Source: JAAYTD01 sp964472015
GTDB taxonomy: Bacteria; Bacteroidota; Ignavibacteria; Kapaibacteriales; UBA2268
Reading direction: 5' to 3'
Assembly: GCA_964472015.1 (NCBI GenBank)
Contig: CAYYIP010000003.1
Location: 124,001-188,000, forward strand
DNA length: 64,000 nucleotides
Notes under the pieces: model-generated
Database searches by the model: none
Told to the model about the DNA's origin: nothing
The model's input: the letters and a program-made list of their open reading frames with translations, nothing else
Position numbers and translations under genes: made by a program
Shown here: positions 46,105-55,812 of the stretch, in pieces
Numbering within the stretch: position 1 is the first letter of the stretch
How the letters are laid out: every line of letters begins with the position of its first letter

Positions 46105-46171
46105 TGATATAAATTCTAAATATGTTATTTTGAAATTTTAAAAATATTGTTTTATAAAAAAGAAAGTAAGT

Positions 46172-47935
46172 ATGATAATTATAACATCAAAACGTTTCTT
46201 ATTTATGTTTATCATAATAGGAATAATATCAATAAGTTATTCAAATGTAGTATTCGGGCAATCAAGATTATCTTCACCTTTGGAAAATTTTGATAAAACA
46301 AATACTGCTACTTCTAATAATATATTATTTTCAGAAACAAATTCAAAGGAATTATTACCAGTAGGGAATGTAATTTTTCCAGAGGCTTATTTTGTTGGTC
46401 CTAATGATTTATTGGCAATACAAATATTACCAATGGAATCTTTTGCAACTCCTGTTTATATAACATCTGAAAATACTATTGTATTGCAACGTTTTGGCGA
46501 AATTAATGTTAATGGATTCACACTAAAAGAAGTTCGTGATAGTATTACAAAATTAGTTTTGGGACGTACTCCTAATGCAAGTGTAAATATATCTCTTTTA
46601 AAACCGAGAAATGTTATAGTTACAATAAGGGGTAATGTTATTATGCCTGGTACATATACATTACCAGCGTCTTATTCTGTATCTACAGCCATAAAAATGG
46701 CTAATCAAATTAGAACGACTGCATCTTCTAGTATTTCTTCAGATGAGCAAAGTGCAGCCTTACGGCTTCAAGAACAAGAACGTGAAAGAGAACGTACTTT
46801 TTCAGAAACCGGGGTACCTATAAATACTACTTACTCTACAAGAAATATACGTATTATTAGAGCTAATGGTATTGCTACTACTGTTGATATAGAACGAGCA
46901 AATGCTACTAAATCACCTATTTATAATCCTTTTATTTGCGAGGGTGATGATATTTTTGTTCCTTTTGAAAGCAACATTGACTATCCTGTTATTTCTATTG
47001 TAGGCGAAGTTTTAAGACCTATTACAGTTGTTTATAAAAAAGGTGATAAACTTTCTCATTTATTAAAAATGGGATATGGTATAACAGAAGAAGCTGATTT
47101 AGATAATATATATTTATATGATGATAATACTAGCCCTACAAAAATAACAGTTGATACTGCATGTAATTTATTATCGCAAGATCAACTTATAACACCTGGT
47201 AGTGTAGTAATTGTAGGTACTAAAAATATAAAACAATATAAACGTACAGGAATTGTATCTGTAAAAGGTGAGGTTATTAATCCTAATATATACATTATTC
47301 ATCCTGGTGTTACTAGACTAAAAGATATAATAAAACAGGCCGGCGGTTTTACTGATAAGGCTTATTTACCACGTTCTTATATAGGACGTAGGGATAATCA
47401 GCAGAATGAACGTATTGCACCAAAAAGACTTTATATGGAATATTTTCAGTTAAGTGATTTAACGATGGAAGATACTACACGGTTTCTTATGGATGTTGAT
47501 TTAAAACGTCCTACTGTTTCTTGTGATTTTAATGCAGCCTTTAATCAAAATTCTGAATCAGATAATGTTGTTTTACAGGATGGTGATGTAATTTTTGTTG
47601 GTAGTAATAAAGGTAAGGTTACTGTATTTGGACAGGTAAAGAAACCCGGTGTTATAGAATATATTCCTAATAAAACATTAGAATGGTATGTAGAACAAGC
47701 CGGAGGATGTGCTGCAGGTGCAAAAATAAACCGAGCAAGAATTATTAGGAGTAATACAAAAGTATGGGAAGAAGGTTTTGAAGACTCTATAATTGTAAAT
47801 GATGGAGATGAAATATATGTACCTAGATCGCCTGATATCCCGCCGAGCCTTGAGCTTCAAAAGTGGGCCGCTATTAGTGGTATGTTAGGAACTCTTGCAG
47901 GTATTATTTCGCTGATAGTTTCATCTATAAAATAA
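46172..47935 (+). CDS. Polysaccharide export protein (Wza-like, Poly_export plus SLBB domains)
   Basis: 587 residues. A signal peptide (about 1-30) is followed by a Poly_export domain (about 70-155; VGPNDLLAIQIL, FGEINVNGFTLKEV) and several SLBB domains (VTIRGNVIMPGTYTLP; ISIVGEVLRPI; VSVKGEVINPNIY; VTVFGQVKKPGVIEY). A hydrophobic segment ends the protein (about 568-587). Such proteins form the outer-membrane channel for capsule or exopolysaccharide. The lack of a clear lipobox and the C-terminal helix set it apart from E. coli Wza. It fits with the glycosyltransferases on both sides. Confidence 0.9.
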   Translation: MIIITSKRFLFMFIIIGIISISYSNVVFGQSRLSSPLENFDKTNTATSNNILFSETNSKELLPVGNVIFPEAYFVGPNDLLAIQILPMESFATPVYITSENTIVLQRFGEINVNGFTLKEVRDSITKLVLGRTPNASVNISLLKPRNVIVTIRGNVIMPGTYTLPASYSVSTAIKMANQIRTTASSSISSDEQSAALRLQEQERERERTFSETGVPINTTYSTRNIRIIRANGIATTVDIERANATKSPIYNPFICEGDDIFVPFESNIDYPVISIVGEVLRPITVVYKKGDKLSHLLKMGYGITEEADLDNIYLYDDNTSPTKITVDTACNLLSQDQLITPGSVVIVGTKNIKQYKRTGIVSVKGEVINPNIYIIHPGVTRLKDIIKQAGGFTDKAYLPRSYIGRRDNQQNERIAPKRLYMEYFQLSDLTMEDTTRFLMDVDLKRPTVSCDFNAAFNQNSESDNVVLQDGDVIFVGSNKGKVTVFGQVKKPGVIEYIPNKTLEWYVEQAGGCAAGAKINRARIIRSNTKVWEEGFEDSIIVNDGDEIYVPRSPDIPPSLELQKWAAISGMLGTLAGIISLIVSSIK

Positions 47936-47992
47936 TTAATATCTTTTAGTTGTTTTTAAAATTAAAAATTATGAAAAGTTAATAATAATAAT

Positions 47993-48760
47993 ATGCTTAC
48001 TATATCAAATAAAACATTTAGGTCCAGATTATTTTTGGGGACTGGAAAATTTGCATCTAATAAAATAATGCATGATGCAATTCTTGCTTCTGGGACAGAA
48101 ATGGTAACGGTAGCTATGAAACGTCTTGATTTAGATAAACCACAAGATGATATGTTATTACAAAATATTATTTCTTCAAAAGAAGTACAATTGTTACCTA
48201 ATACTTCGGGGACAAGAAATGCAAAGGAAGCAGTATTTGCAGCGCAAGTAGCAAGAGAAGCAACTAATACTAATTGGATAAAATTAGAAATACATCCAGA
48301 ACCCAAATATTTATTACCAGATCCTATTGAAACTTTAAAAGCTACGGAAGAACTTGTAAAACTTGGTTTTATTGTATTACCTTATATTCAAGCTGATCCT
48401 GTTATATGTAAATTATTGGAAGAAGCAGGCGCATCAACTGTTATGCCGCTTGGTTCGCCTATTGGTAGTAATCAAGGATTAAAAACTCGGGAAATGCTAA
48501 AAATTATTATTGAACAAAGTAATATACCTGTTGTTATTGATGCAGGAATTGGTACGCCATCTCACGCTGCCGAAGCAATGGAAATGGGGGCAGATGCAGT
48601 ATTAATAAATACTGCTATTACTATTGCAGATGATCCGGTTAAAATGGCAAAAGCATTTTCATTAGCTGTTATTGCAGGACGTCTTGCATATGAAGCAAAA
48701 ATGGGAATGGTTCAGAAACAAGCAGAGGCAACAAGTCCTTTAACATTTTTTTTAGATTAA
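47993..48760 (+). CDS. thiG: Thiazole synthase ThiG
   Basis: 255 residues, the family length. The Schiff-base lysine is K97 in [17 protein letters not shown], with the phosphate-binding glycines GSPIGS and [22 protein letters not shown]. ThiG condenses deoxyxylulose phosphate, dehydroglycine and ThiS-thiocarboxylate into the thiazole of thiamine. thiS, thiH/thiO and thiF are not adjacent. It sits between polysaccharide export and a GT2 gene, another sign of dispersed pathway genes. Confidence 0.96.
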   Translation: MLTISNKTFRSRLFLGTGKFASNKIMHDAILASGTEMVTVAMKRLDLDKPQDDMLLQNIISSKEVQLLPNTSGTRNAKEAVFAAQVAREATNTNWIKLEIHPEPKYLLPDPIETLKATEELVKLGFIVLPYIQADPVICKLLEEAGASTVMPLGSPIGSNQGLKTREMLKIIIEQSNIPVVIDAGIGTPSHAAEAMEMGADAVLINTAITIADDPVKMAKAFSLAVIAGRLAYEAKMGMVQKQAEATSPLTFFLD

Positions 48761-48784
48761 TTTTTATAATTTATACTATTTTTT

Positions 48785-49777
48785 ATGTTTTATTCTATTA
48801 TAGTTCCTGTATATAACAGAGCAAATGAAGTTGATGAATTATTAGATTCACTTACAAAGCAAACTTTTACTAATTTTGAAGTAATTATTGTAGAGGATGG
48901 TTCAACTTATACTTGTGAAGAAGTAGTTGATAAATATAGAGATATATTAGATATAAGATATTATTTTAAAGATAATTCAGGGCCCGGTCAATCACGAAAT
49001 TATGGTGTAGAACGAGCAAATGGGGATTATATTATAATTTTTGATTCTGATTGTTTAATACCAAAAGATTATATGGCGATTATTAACTCTAATCTTGAAA
49101 ATAAGTTTGTTGATGCTTTTGGCGGACCAGATCGTGCTCATAAATCTTTTTCTAATATACAAAAAGCAATAAATTATTCAATGACTTCTTTTTTTACTAC
49201 TGGCGGCATTCGTGGTGGGAAAAAATTATTAGATAAATATTATCCACGTAGTTTTAATATGGGTATCAAGAAAAACGTATATAAAACTCTTGGCGGTTTT
49301 TCTAATATGAGATTTGGTGAAGATATTGATTTTAGTTTACGTATATTTAAAAGTGGATATAAGGCAGTATTATTTAGAGATGCTTGGGTTTATCATAAAA
49401 GAAGAGTTGATTTTAAGAAATTCTATAAACAGGTATTTAATTCAGGAATAGCTAGAATTAATTTATTAAAAAGACATCCGGGAACTTTAAAATTAGTTCA
49501 TATTTTACCTGCACTATTTACTTTTTGTGTTACTGTACTTATTTTTTGTAGTTTTTTTATATTTTATGCTTGTATTTTACCTGTTTTTTTATATGCTTTT
49601 ATATTATTTATAGATGCTAGTATAAAGGAAAAAAATCTTAAGATAGGTATATTAGCAGTATTCACGTCTTTTATACAACTTTTTGGATATGGGCTAGGTT
49701 TTTTTAATGCTGTATGGAAACGTTATATTTTAAATAAACCAGAATATGGTGCTTATACAAAAACTTTTTATAAATAA
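48785..49777 (+). CDS. GT2-family glycosyltransferase, membrane-bound
   Basis: 330 residues. The GT-A core shows SIIVPVYNRANEVDELLDSL (about 4-23), VEDGST, FDSDC (DxD-like metal site near 85) and a later FGEDIDFSLRIFKSG acceptor region (about 178). Two or three membrane helices (about 235-310) anchor it. It is a likely partner of the export protein and the GT2 fusion for surface glycan. The specificity is not visible. It is 25 bases after thiG. Confidence 0.88.
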   Translation: MFYSIIVPVYNRANEVDELLDSLTKQTFTNFEVIIVEDGSTYTCEEVVDKYRDILDIRYYFKDNSGPGQSRNYGVERANGDYIIIFDSDCLIPKDYMAIINSNLENKFVDAFGGPDRAHKSFSNIQKAINYSMTSFFTTGGIRGGKKLLDKYYPRSFNMGIKKNVYKTLGGFSNMRFGEDIDFSLRIFKSGYKAVLFRDAWVYHKRRVDFKKFYKQVFNSGIARINLLKRHPGTLKLVHILPALFTFCVTVLIFCSFFIFYACILPVFLYAFILFIDASIKEKNLKIGILAVFTSFIQLFGYGLGFFNAVWKRYILNKPEYGAYTKTFYK

Positions 49778-49888
49778 TTTCTAATAATGCCTATTAAGTT
49801 ATTTATTATTAGAGTACTTTTTTTTTAAAGAATATACAGGTTAAACTATATACTATTCTGTATAAATATCCAATAAAAATAAAATATA

Positions 49889-50596
49889 ATGCATTTATCA
49901 ATATTTTGTGATTTTGACGCTACTATTACTTTACAAGATGTAGGCGAAGCTTTATTTAAAAAATTTGGTAATTTTCTTTCGTGTTGGAATGAATTTGAAA
50001 GTGGAAAATGTAATGTACGTGAATTAAATATTAATTTGTGTAAATCGATACCTTCTAATGTTACTAAAAATGATATTGAAAATTTTGCGTATTTCCAAGA
50101 AGTAGATGCTTATTTTGTTAAATTTGTTGATTATTGTAAGAACAATAATTATGACTTTTATATTGTAAGTGATGGCTATGATATTTATATAAATACTATT
50201 CTTAATAAGTTAAAACTTGATAATATTAAAGTTTTTTGTAATGAAATGCAATATATAGATAACAAGTTTATTCCTAAGTTTTTCGGAGCAGTTGAATCTT
50301 GTAATTGTTTAACAGCTTCCTGTAAACGTAATGTTATATTAAATAATTCAGTAGATGATGATATTTTAATATATATAGGAGATGGATTTACTGATTTTTG
50401 TGCGGCAGAACATTGTGATATTATTTTTGCTAAAAATCAATTAGCAACTTATTGTAATAAAAACAAGATATCTCATCATCCTTTTAGGTCTTTTTTTGAT
50501 ATACGGCGTATTATTGAAATGCTTATTAAGAATAAAAAAATGAAAAAAAGAAATCAAGCTTTTTTTAAATATAAAAGTGCTTTTGAAGCTGAATAA
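49889..50596 (+). CDS. MtnX-like HAD-IB phosphatase
   Basis: 235 residues. Motif I is CDFDATIT with Asp8 as nucleophile and Asp10 as acid/base (the usual DxDGT has Gly where Ala stands here). Motif II is VSDGYD (Ser), and motif III/IV is YIGDGFTDFCAA. The layout fits the HAD-IB group containing MtnX (methionine salvage phosphatase) and SerB-like enzymes. No other mtn genes are nearby, so methionine salvage cannot be asserted. It ends 13 bases from the convergent queG gene. Confidence 0.83.
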   Translation: MHLSIFCDFDATITLQDVGEALFKKFGNFLSCWNEFESGKCNVRELNINLCKSIPSNVTKNDIENFAYFQEVDAYFVKFVDYCKNNNYDFYIVSDGYDIYINTILNKLKLDNIKVFCNEMQYIDNKFIPKFFGAVESCNCLTASCKRNVILNNSVDDDILIYIGDGFTDFCAAEHCDIIFAKNQLATYCNKNKISHHPFRSFFDIRRIIEMLIKNKKMKKRNQAFFKYKSAFEAE

Positions 50597-50609
50597 TTGA
50601 ATAATATAA

Positions 50610-51527
50610 TTAATTATTTATAATATTAATATTTCTTTTTAGTCTATTGAGCCTTAATCTTTTCAATGTATATTTTTCAAATTTTTTTTCAAAAGTTTTA
50701 TTAGACATAGATAATATTGTATTAGTGTTATATAGTACTTCTTTTATATTTTCATCAATATTTGATTGACAAGATAGATTTGTTTGTATTTTTTTATTAT
50801 ATGGACAAACATCTTGACATATATCACATCCTAAAATATATCCTGTTTTTGCTATTTCTTTCTTTTCTAAAATTTCGTCTTTTAATTTCGTTTCATTGGT
50901 TAAATATGATATGCATTTTGTTGCATTTATTATTTTATCAGAAACAATAGCATTAGTTGGACAGTTTTTTATACATAAGTTACAATTTCCACATTTATTT
51001 TCTATTTTTTTATTTTCTTTTATATTACATTCTAAGTCTGTTATTAATATACCTATATTGAAATATGAACCAAACTCTTCAGATATAATTAAACTATTTT
51101 TCCCTTGCCATCCTATTCCACATTGAACTGCCCATTCTTTTTCAAATACAGGATTTGTATCAACAGAGATATAACTTGTTTTGTTAAAGTTTTCTTTTAT
51201 AAAATTAGATAGTTTTAGTAATTTATTATATATTCTAATATGATAATCTTCTATCGTTGCATATTTTGCAATTTTTAATTTTGAATTATATTGTATATTG
51301 TTTGGATAAGGTTCAGCAATAGTAATAATAGTTTTTGCATTTTTTAAAAGTAATTTTGGATTTTTTCTTTTATCTATATTATTATTAAGGAAATTCATAT
51401 TTCCTACATATCCATTATTTATCCATTTTATTAATTCATTTGTATTTTTTTCTAACTTTATTATTTTAGCAAATCCTATTTTTTTTATATTAATATTTTT
51501 AGAAAAATTTATTAATAATTTATCCAT
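50610..51527 (-). CDS. queG: Epoxyqueuosine reductase QueG
   Basis: 305 residues with the QueG core (NPVFEKEWAVQCGIGWQGKNSLII) and two ferredoxin-like 4Fe-4S motifs, CGNCNLCIKNCP (about 181) and CDICQDVCPYNK (about 235). It reduces epoxyqueuosine to queuosine in tRNA with a cobalamin cofactor. The C-terminal HEAT-like tail of longer QueG proteins is absent, which is common in short forms. Convergent with the HAD phosphatase gene. Confidence 0.95.
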   Translation of the reverse strand: MDKLLINFSKNINIKKIGFAKIIKLEKNTNELIKWINNGYVGNMNFLNNNIDKRKNPKLLLKNAKTIITIAEPYPNNIQYNSKLKIAKYATIEDYHIRIYNKLLKLSNFIKENFNKTSYISVDTNPVFEKEWAVQCGIGWQGKNSLIISEEFGSYFNIGILITDLECNIKENKKIENKCGNCNLCIKNCPTNAIVSDKIINATKCISYLTNETKLKDEILEKKEIAKTGYILGCDICQDVCPYNKKIQTNLSCQSNIDENIKEVLYNTNTILSMSNKTFEKKFEKYTLKRLRLNRLKRNINIINN

Positions 51528-51707
51528 AAATGATATTGTAAATTATAAAAATATATATTTTTTTTGTATTTTTGTATAAAAATAGTATTATAAATAAAAA
51601 ATTTATTTAAGTTCTAAATTTAATTTACAAAGTTACAATTTATAAAAAAAATTTACAATAATAGAATTAAAATATTATAAAATATTAATATATAAGGGTA
51701 TATATTT

Positions 51708-53246
51708 ATGTTAAAAATCAACGGTTCGGGTTTAACAATAGAAAAATTAGTTTCGGTAGCTCGCAATTATGAAAAAATAGAATTAAGTAAAAGTTCTTTT
51801 GAAGCAATTGCTGAATGTCGAGGGATGCTTGAAAAGAAGATAGCAGAACGCGAAATTATGTATGGAGTAAATACAGGGATTGGAGAATTTTCAGAGACTA
51901 TGCTTACTGATGAGCAAGTAGAAGAATTTCAAAAATATTTGATTTATAATCATGCTGCAGGGATAGGCGAGCCTGCACCTATTGAGCATGTACGTGGTGC
52001 TATGTTAGGAAGAATTAATGTTCATGCTCATGGGAATTCTGGGTTAAGACCGGTTATTACTACTACATTAATTGAAATGTTAAATAAAGGTGTTACACCA
52101 GTTGTTTGCAGTAAGGGGTCGGTAGGTGCTTGTGGAGATTTGTCTCCAATGTCTCAGATAGCTCTATTAATGATGGGTGAAGGAGAAGCTTTTTTCCAAG
52201 GTGAGAGAATGCCCGGTAAGATAGCTTTTGAAAGAGCGGGGATTCCTGTTCCTGGTTTAAAAGCAAGAGATGGATTAGCAACAATTAACGGTTCTAATCT
52301 TTTAACGGCTATAAGTGCAATTACCATTTATGATTTTAATAGATTATTAAAGCATGCAGAAATTGTTGCTGCTATGTCATTAGAAGCTTTGTTAGCAAAT
52401 CTTAAGCCATATGATGAACGTATTCATAAACTTAGAGGTTTCTCAGGGGCTATTCGTTCGGCAAAAGCAATAAGAAAATGTTTAGAAGGAAGTGATCTAG
52501 TTTTAGGTAAAGTAAAAACTAAAGTTCAAGATGCTTATTCTATGCGATCAACACCTCAAGTTATTGGTGCTGCTCATGATGCTCAAAGATATGCAAGAAC
52601 ACAAGTTGAAATAGAATTAAATGGAGTATGTGATAATCCTATATTTATACCTGAAGATGATGCTACTTTATCAGGTGCTAATTTCCAAGGTACGCCTATT
52701 GCGGTTCCTATGGATATGGCTGGTTATACTATAACAATGGTTTGTATTCTTTCAGAACGTCGTTTAAATAGATTATTAAATCCTGCACTTAGTCAAGGGT
52801 TACCTCCTTTTTTATCATTACAACCAGGATTATTCTCGGGATTAATGTTAAGTCAATATACTGCTGATATGTTGATTGTAGAACAAAGAATTCTTTCTGC
52901 GCCTGCATCTATTCAATCAATACCGGCTGCTGCTGATCAAGAAGACTTTGTTTCAATGGGTATGAATACAGCATTGAAGAACTTACAAATTCTTGAAAAT
53001 GCTTATGGTATTATTGGTATTGAATTTATTGCAGCAGCACAGGCTTTAGATATTCGTAAATTTAAGACGGGTAGAGGAGTGAAAATTGCTCATGATGTTT
53101 TAAGACATTATGTTGATTTCTTAGATGTAGATAGACCTTTAAATAAAGATCATAATATGGTAAGAAAATTAATTAAATCAGGTGAAATTCTTGACCAAGT
53201 TGAAAAAGAAATTGGTAGTTTAGATTGGGATAGTTTAGAAGAATAA
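51708..53246 (+). CDS. hutH: Histidine ammonia-lyase (HAL/PAL family) with Ala-Cys-Gly MIO triad
   Basis: 512 residues, typical HAL length. The expected catalytic loop reads GSVGACGDLSPMSQ, so the three residues that cyclise to the MIO electrophile are Ala141-Cys142-Gly143 (bases 52128-52136; Cys codon TGT at 52131) in place of Ala-Ser-Gly. Other hallmarks are YGVNTGIGEF (substrate Tyr) and QDAYSMRSTPQV. The enzyme releases ammonia from histidine to give urocanate. Other aromatic lyases share the fold, so the substrate could be a different amino acid. No hutU, hutI or hutG is adjacent. An AAGGG upstream may act as a ribosome site, and a terminator follows. Confidence 0.9.
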   Translation: MLKINGSGLTIEKLVSVARNYEKIELSKSSFEAIAECRGMLEKKIAEREIMYGVNTGIGEFSETMLTDEQVEEFQKYLIYNHAAGIGEPAPIEHVRGAMLGRINVHAHGNSGLRPVITTTLIEMLNKGVTPVVCSKGSVGACGDLSPMSQIALLMMGEGEAFFQGERMPGKIAFERAGIPVPGLKARDGLATINGSNLLTAISAITIYDFNRLLKHAEIVAAMSLEALLANLKPYDERIHKLRGFSGAIRSAKAIRKCLEGSDLVLGKVKTKVQDAYSMRSTPQVIGAAHDAQRYARTQVEIELNGVCDNPIFIPEDDATLSGANFQGTPIAVPMDMAGYTITMVCILSERRLNRLLNPALSQGLPPFLSLQPGLFSGLMLSQYTADMLIVEQRILSAPASIQSIPAAADQEDFVSMGMNTALKNLQILENAYGIIGIEFIAAAQALDIRKFKTGRGVKIAHDVLRHYVDFLDVDRPLNKDHNMVRKLIKSGEILDQVEKEIGSLDWDSLEE

Positions 53247-53273
53247 AAGGTTAAATAACTGTTAATTATATTA

Positions 53274-53306
53274 TAAAAAAGAGCGAGAATTTCACGCTCT
53301 TTTTTT
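53274..53306 (+). terminator. Bidirectional terminator between hutH and rfbC
   Basis: An 11-bp stem (53275-53285 with 53295-53305, core gagcg/cgctc) with a 9-base loop; A-run on the 5' side and T-run on the 3' side, so it can end both convergent genes. Confidence 0.87.
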
Positions 53307-53321
53307 ATAATATAGAATTAA

Positions 53322-53942
53322 TTACAAAATAGAATTGAATATATTTCCTGATTCTGAGTTTTCAAATTCATTAATAGATAAGCCATTAATGTCATTTTGT
53401 TTTATATTTAGTGTTGTTTTATCAATATTTAATATTTTATTTTTTATATCTTTATCACAAAGCTTCCAATTTATATCATTAGCCCATAGAGATATAGTTT
53501 TTTCACAATTCGGATTATATGTTCCACTACAAAAATATTCTATCATAGAGTTGTTTAGCAACCATGCTCCGTGTGCAAAACCAGGTGGTATCCATATCCA
53601 TTCAGAATATTCTTTTGTACATTGTACATCATATGCTACTATATTTTTATAAGTTTTGCTATTAGGTCGTAGATCTAAAGCAAAATCTATAAGTCTACCA
53701 TATATTAATCTAACTAATTTCCCCATAAATGGATTCCATTGAAAATGTAGACCACGGAATGTATTTTCAAAAGAAAAGGCTTCATTTACTTGTTGAAATT
53801 CAATATTATTAAAATCTGGAATTTTTAAGAAATCTTTTTTATTATATATTTCTGTAAAATAACCTCTAAAATCGTTAAACTTAGAGAAACGAATTACTTT
53901 TACATCGTCTATTAATAATGATTTTATTTTTTCAATTTTCAT
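53322..53942 (-). CDS. rfbC: dTDP-4-dehydrorhamnose 3,5-epimerase-like protein
   Basis: 206 residues, RmlC cupin. The catalytic His region FRGLHFQW (about 62-69), WIWIPPGFAHGAWL (about 114-127) and the MIEYFCSGTYNPNCE stretch with the catalytic tyrosine are recognisable. It epimerises the rhamnose precursor, or a related dTDP-ketosugar. rfbA, rfbB and rfbD are not adjacent, so a different sugar is possible. It lies 4 bases after the rhomboid gene on the same strand, so the two share an operon. Confidence 0.88.
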   Translation of the reverse strand: MKIEKIKSLLIDDVKVIRFSKFNDFRGYFTEIYNKKDFLKIPDFNNIEFQQVNEAFSFENTFRGLHFQWNPFMGKLVRLIYGRLIDFALDLRPNSKTYKNIVAYDVQCTKEYSEWIWIPPGFAHGAWLLNNSMIEYFCSGTYNPNCEKTISLWANDINWKLCDKDIKNKILNIDKTTLNIKQNDINGLSINEFENSESGNIFNSIL

Positions 53943-53946
53943 AATT

Positions 53947-54546
53947 TTAAATTAGTTTTTGCCAAATATTTATTATTGTATTTCCAAATAAAATAAAAGA
54001 TATGATTATTCCAGATATTGCACCACTTATATGAGCTATATGGTTTATATTATCATTTGCTTTTTTGTTTGCAATTATACCCCATAAGATATAAATTATA
54101 CCAAATATATAAGATGGTAATGGTAAAGGTATTGGTAATATCATTATTTTGTTTTTTGGGTATATCAATATAGAACTAAATATGATCCCAGATATTGCAC
54201 CAGAAGCTCCTAATGAAGAATAATTTTTATTGTTTTTATGTTTTAAAAAAGTTGGTATATGACTAATTATAAGGCTACCTATATAAATACAAGTAAAATA
54301 TAATTCGCCAATTGTTCTTTCTAGGTCAAAGGCAAAGAAATAGAAAGTTAACATATTAAATAATAAATGTTTTATATCGGCGTGAATTATTCCACTTGTA
54401 AGAAATAGATAAATTTTTTTTTCTTTAATTACATTATAAGGTTTAAATATAAATTTATGTAAGATATTACGATTTATAAATCCAATAATACTTACTATTA
54501 TAGTAATTATAAATATAAAATGTGCTGCTGAAAAAAAAATATACAT
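53947..54546 (-). CDS. Rhomboid-family intramembrane serine protease
   Basis: 199 residues with six predicted membrane helices. The catalytic serine is Ser115 in SLGASGAISG and the partner histidine is His172 in NHIAHISGAISG. HADIKHLLFNM (about 55-65) is the loop-1 HxxxN region, and the E-R pair in DLERTIGE also fits. Rhomboids cut membrane proteins inside the bilayer; the target is unknown. First gene of a two-gene unit with rfbC. Confidence 0.92.
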   Translation of the reverse strand: MYIFFSAAHFIFIITIIVSIIGFINRNILHKFIFKPYNVIKEKKIYLFLTSGIIHADIKHLLFNMLTFYFFAFDLERTIGELYFTCIYIGSLIISHIPTFLKHKNNKNYSSLGASGAISGIIFSSILIYPKNKIMILPIPLPLPSYIFGIIYILWGIIANKKANDNINHIAHISGAISGIIISFILFGNTIINIWQKLI

Positions 54547-54611
54547 ATATTTATTTTATTATAATTTAATAATGTCAATTATAAATATTAATAATATAAT
54601 AAAAATATGAT

Positions 54612-54920
54612 TTACTTTATAGTAAATATTTTATTTAATTGAGTTATTTCTAATAAATGCATTACATTTTTATTAACTGATGATAAAACTAGTTTAATAT
54701 TTTTTGTTTTAAGGTCATTATTAGCTTTTGTAAGCATTCCAAGTCCAGAACTATTTATTAATTCTAGTTGTGACATATCTAATAATAAAATTTTTATATC
54801 ATTAGGTATAATTTTTATTATATTAGCAAAATGCATAGCATCTTTACCACCGAGTGCTTCTTTATGCATTTTTATTGTTGCTGTTCCTAATGTAGGTGTA
54901 TTTAGAGAATATGAATACAT
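54612..54920 (-). CDS. STAS-domain anti-sigma factor antagonist
   Basis: 102 residues, a complete single STAS domain. The phosphorylatable serine is Ser58 in LELINSSGLGML, the position of SpoIIAA Ser58. Such proteins bind an anti-sigma kinase and switch a sigma factor or another output. Its kinase and phosphatase partners (RsbW/SpoIIE-like) are not in the window. Confidence 0.85.
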   Translation of the reverse strand: MYSYSLNTPTLGTATIKMHKEALGGKDAMHFANIIKIIPNDIKILLLDMSQLELINSSGLGMLTKANNDLKTKNIKLVLSSVNKNVMHLLEITQLNKIFTIK

Positions 54921-55002
54921 ATTTTCCTATTTATTAATGAATATTTCTTATTATAAGTAAAACGTAATAAAATTTATATTATTTTAAAAATAAAATTTCA
55001 AT

Positions 55003-55728
55003 TTATTTATTTATAGTTGTACCTATATAAAATGTTGTTTTATTTTTAGGTTTTTCAATTTTTGTTAGTATATAACATTCATAATTTGGAAAATGTCTAT
55101 ATTGTGAATACGATGTTAGGACTTCTTCAAAATTCGATGTATATATAGAATCTAATATTTTTATTTTTGACTTATGAAAAATAGCAAATTCTTCATTTAT
55201 AGAATGAGCAGCAAGATAATTCGTATCAAATTTTTGTATTAATTTTTCAAAATCGAAATAAATTAAATCTATTTTTGGTGTATTTAAACCATTTATATCT
55301 TTTGCAGCGCGATATGATAAATCTAAAATTCGTTTTGTTTTAAATGGACCACGATCATTAATTTTAACTAGGACACTTTTATTATTTTTATGATTTATTA
55401 TTTTTGCAATAGTTCCAAATGGTATTTTTTTATGTGCTGCTGTATAATCATACATATCATATCGTTCACCACTTGCTGTTTTTTTTCTATGAAATTTATG
55501 AGCATAATAAGAAGCAGTGCCTTTATATTTTTTCAAGTAGTCTTCAATATCTATATTATTAGTAGTATCGTATAAATTTATATTTTTGTATAACTGTTCT
55601 ATTGTATCTATGTTTATGTAAAAATAATGTAAACTTTTAATATTAGTTATATGATTATTTTTACTATTATTTATAGATATCAATAATATATATAATATAC
55701 AAATTAAAAAATAAAAAAAGTTTGGCAT
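55003..55728 (-). CDS. rlpA: RlpA-family (DPBB) septal-wall protein
   Basis: 241 residues. An N-terminal membrane helix or signal (about 3-20) and a linker are followed by the double-psi beta-barrel (about 68-160) with GTASYYAHKFHRKKTASGE, AAHKKIPFGT and VKINDRGPF. The RlpA fold in E. coli and Pseudomonas binds or cuts denuded glycan strands. The catalytic residues of lytic RlpA (Glu/Asp in YAxxFHG and the DRGPF Asp) can be discerned in part. No SPOR domain is evident at the C-terminus. Confidence 0.88.
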   Translation of the reverse strand: MPNFFYFLICILYILLISINNSKNNHITNIKSLHYFYINIDTIEQLYKNINLYDTTNNIDIEDYLKKYKGTASYYAHKFHRKKTASGERYDMYDYTAAHKKIPFGTIAKIINHKNNKSVLVKINDRGPFKTKRILDLSYRAAKDINGLNTPKIDLIYFDFEKLIQKFDTNYLAAHSINEEFAIFHKSKIKILDSIYTSNFEEVLTSYSQYRHFPNYECYILTKIEKPKNKTTFYIGTTINK

Positions 55729-55783
55729 TATAAAGTATAAACTGCTTTATTATAAAATGAATATTTATTTTTATAATTTTATT

Positions 55784-55812
55784 ATTAAAATAAGATAATA
55801 TCTTATTTTAAT
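55784..55812 (-). terminator. Terminator overlapping the DUF4139 stop
   Basis: A 14-bp perfect stem with a single-base loop (55784-55797 with 55799-55812, core aaaataaga/tcttatttt). It overlaps the last codons of the minus-strand gene ending at 55808, so termination and translation stop coincide. Confidence 0.6.

Noticed and set aside
53335..53652. Plus-strand 105-codon frame
   Set aside because: Antisense to rfbC, which has clear cupin and catalytic motifs.
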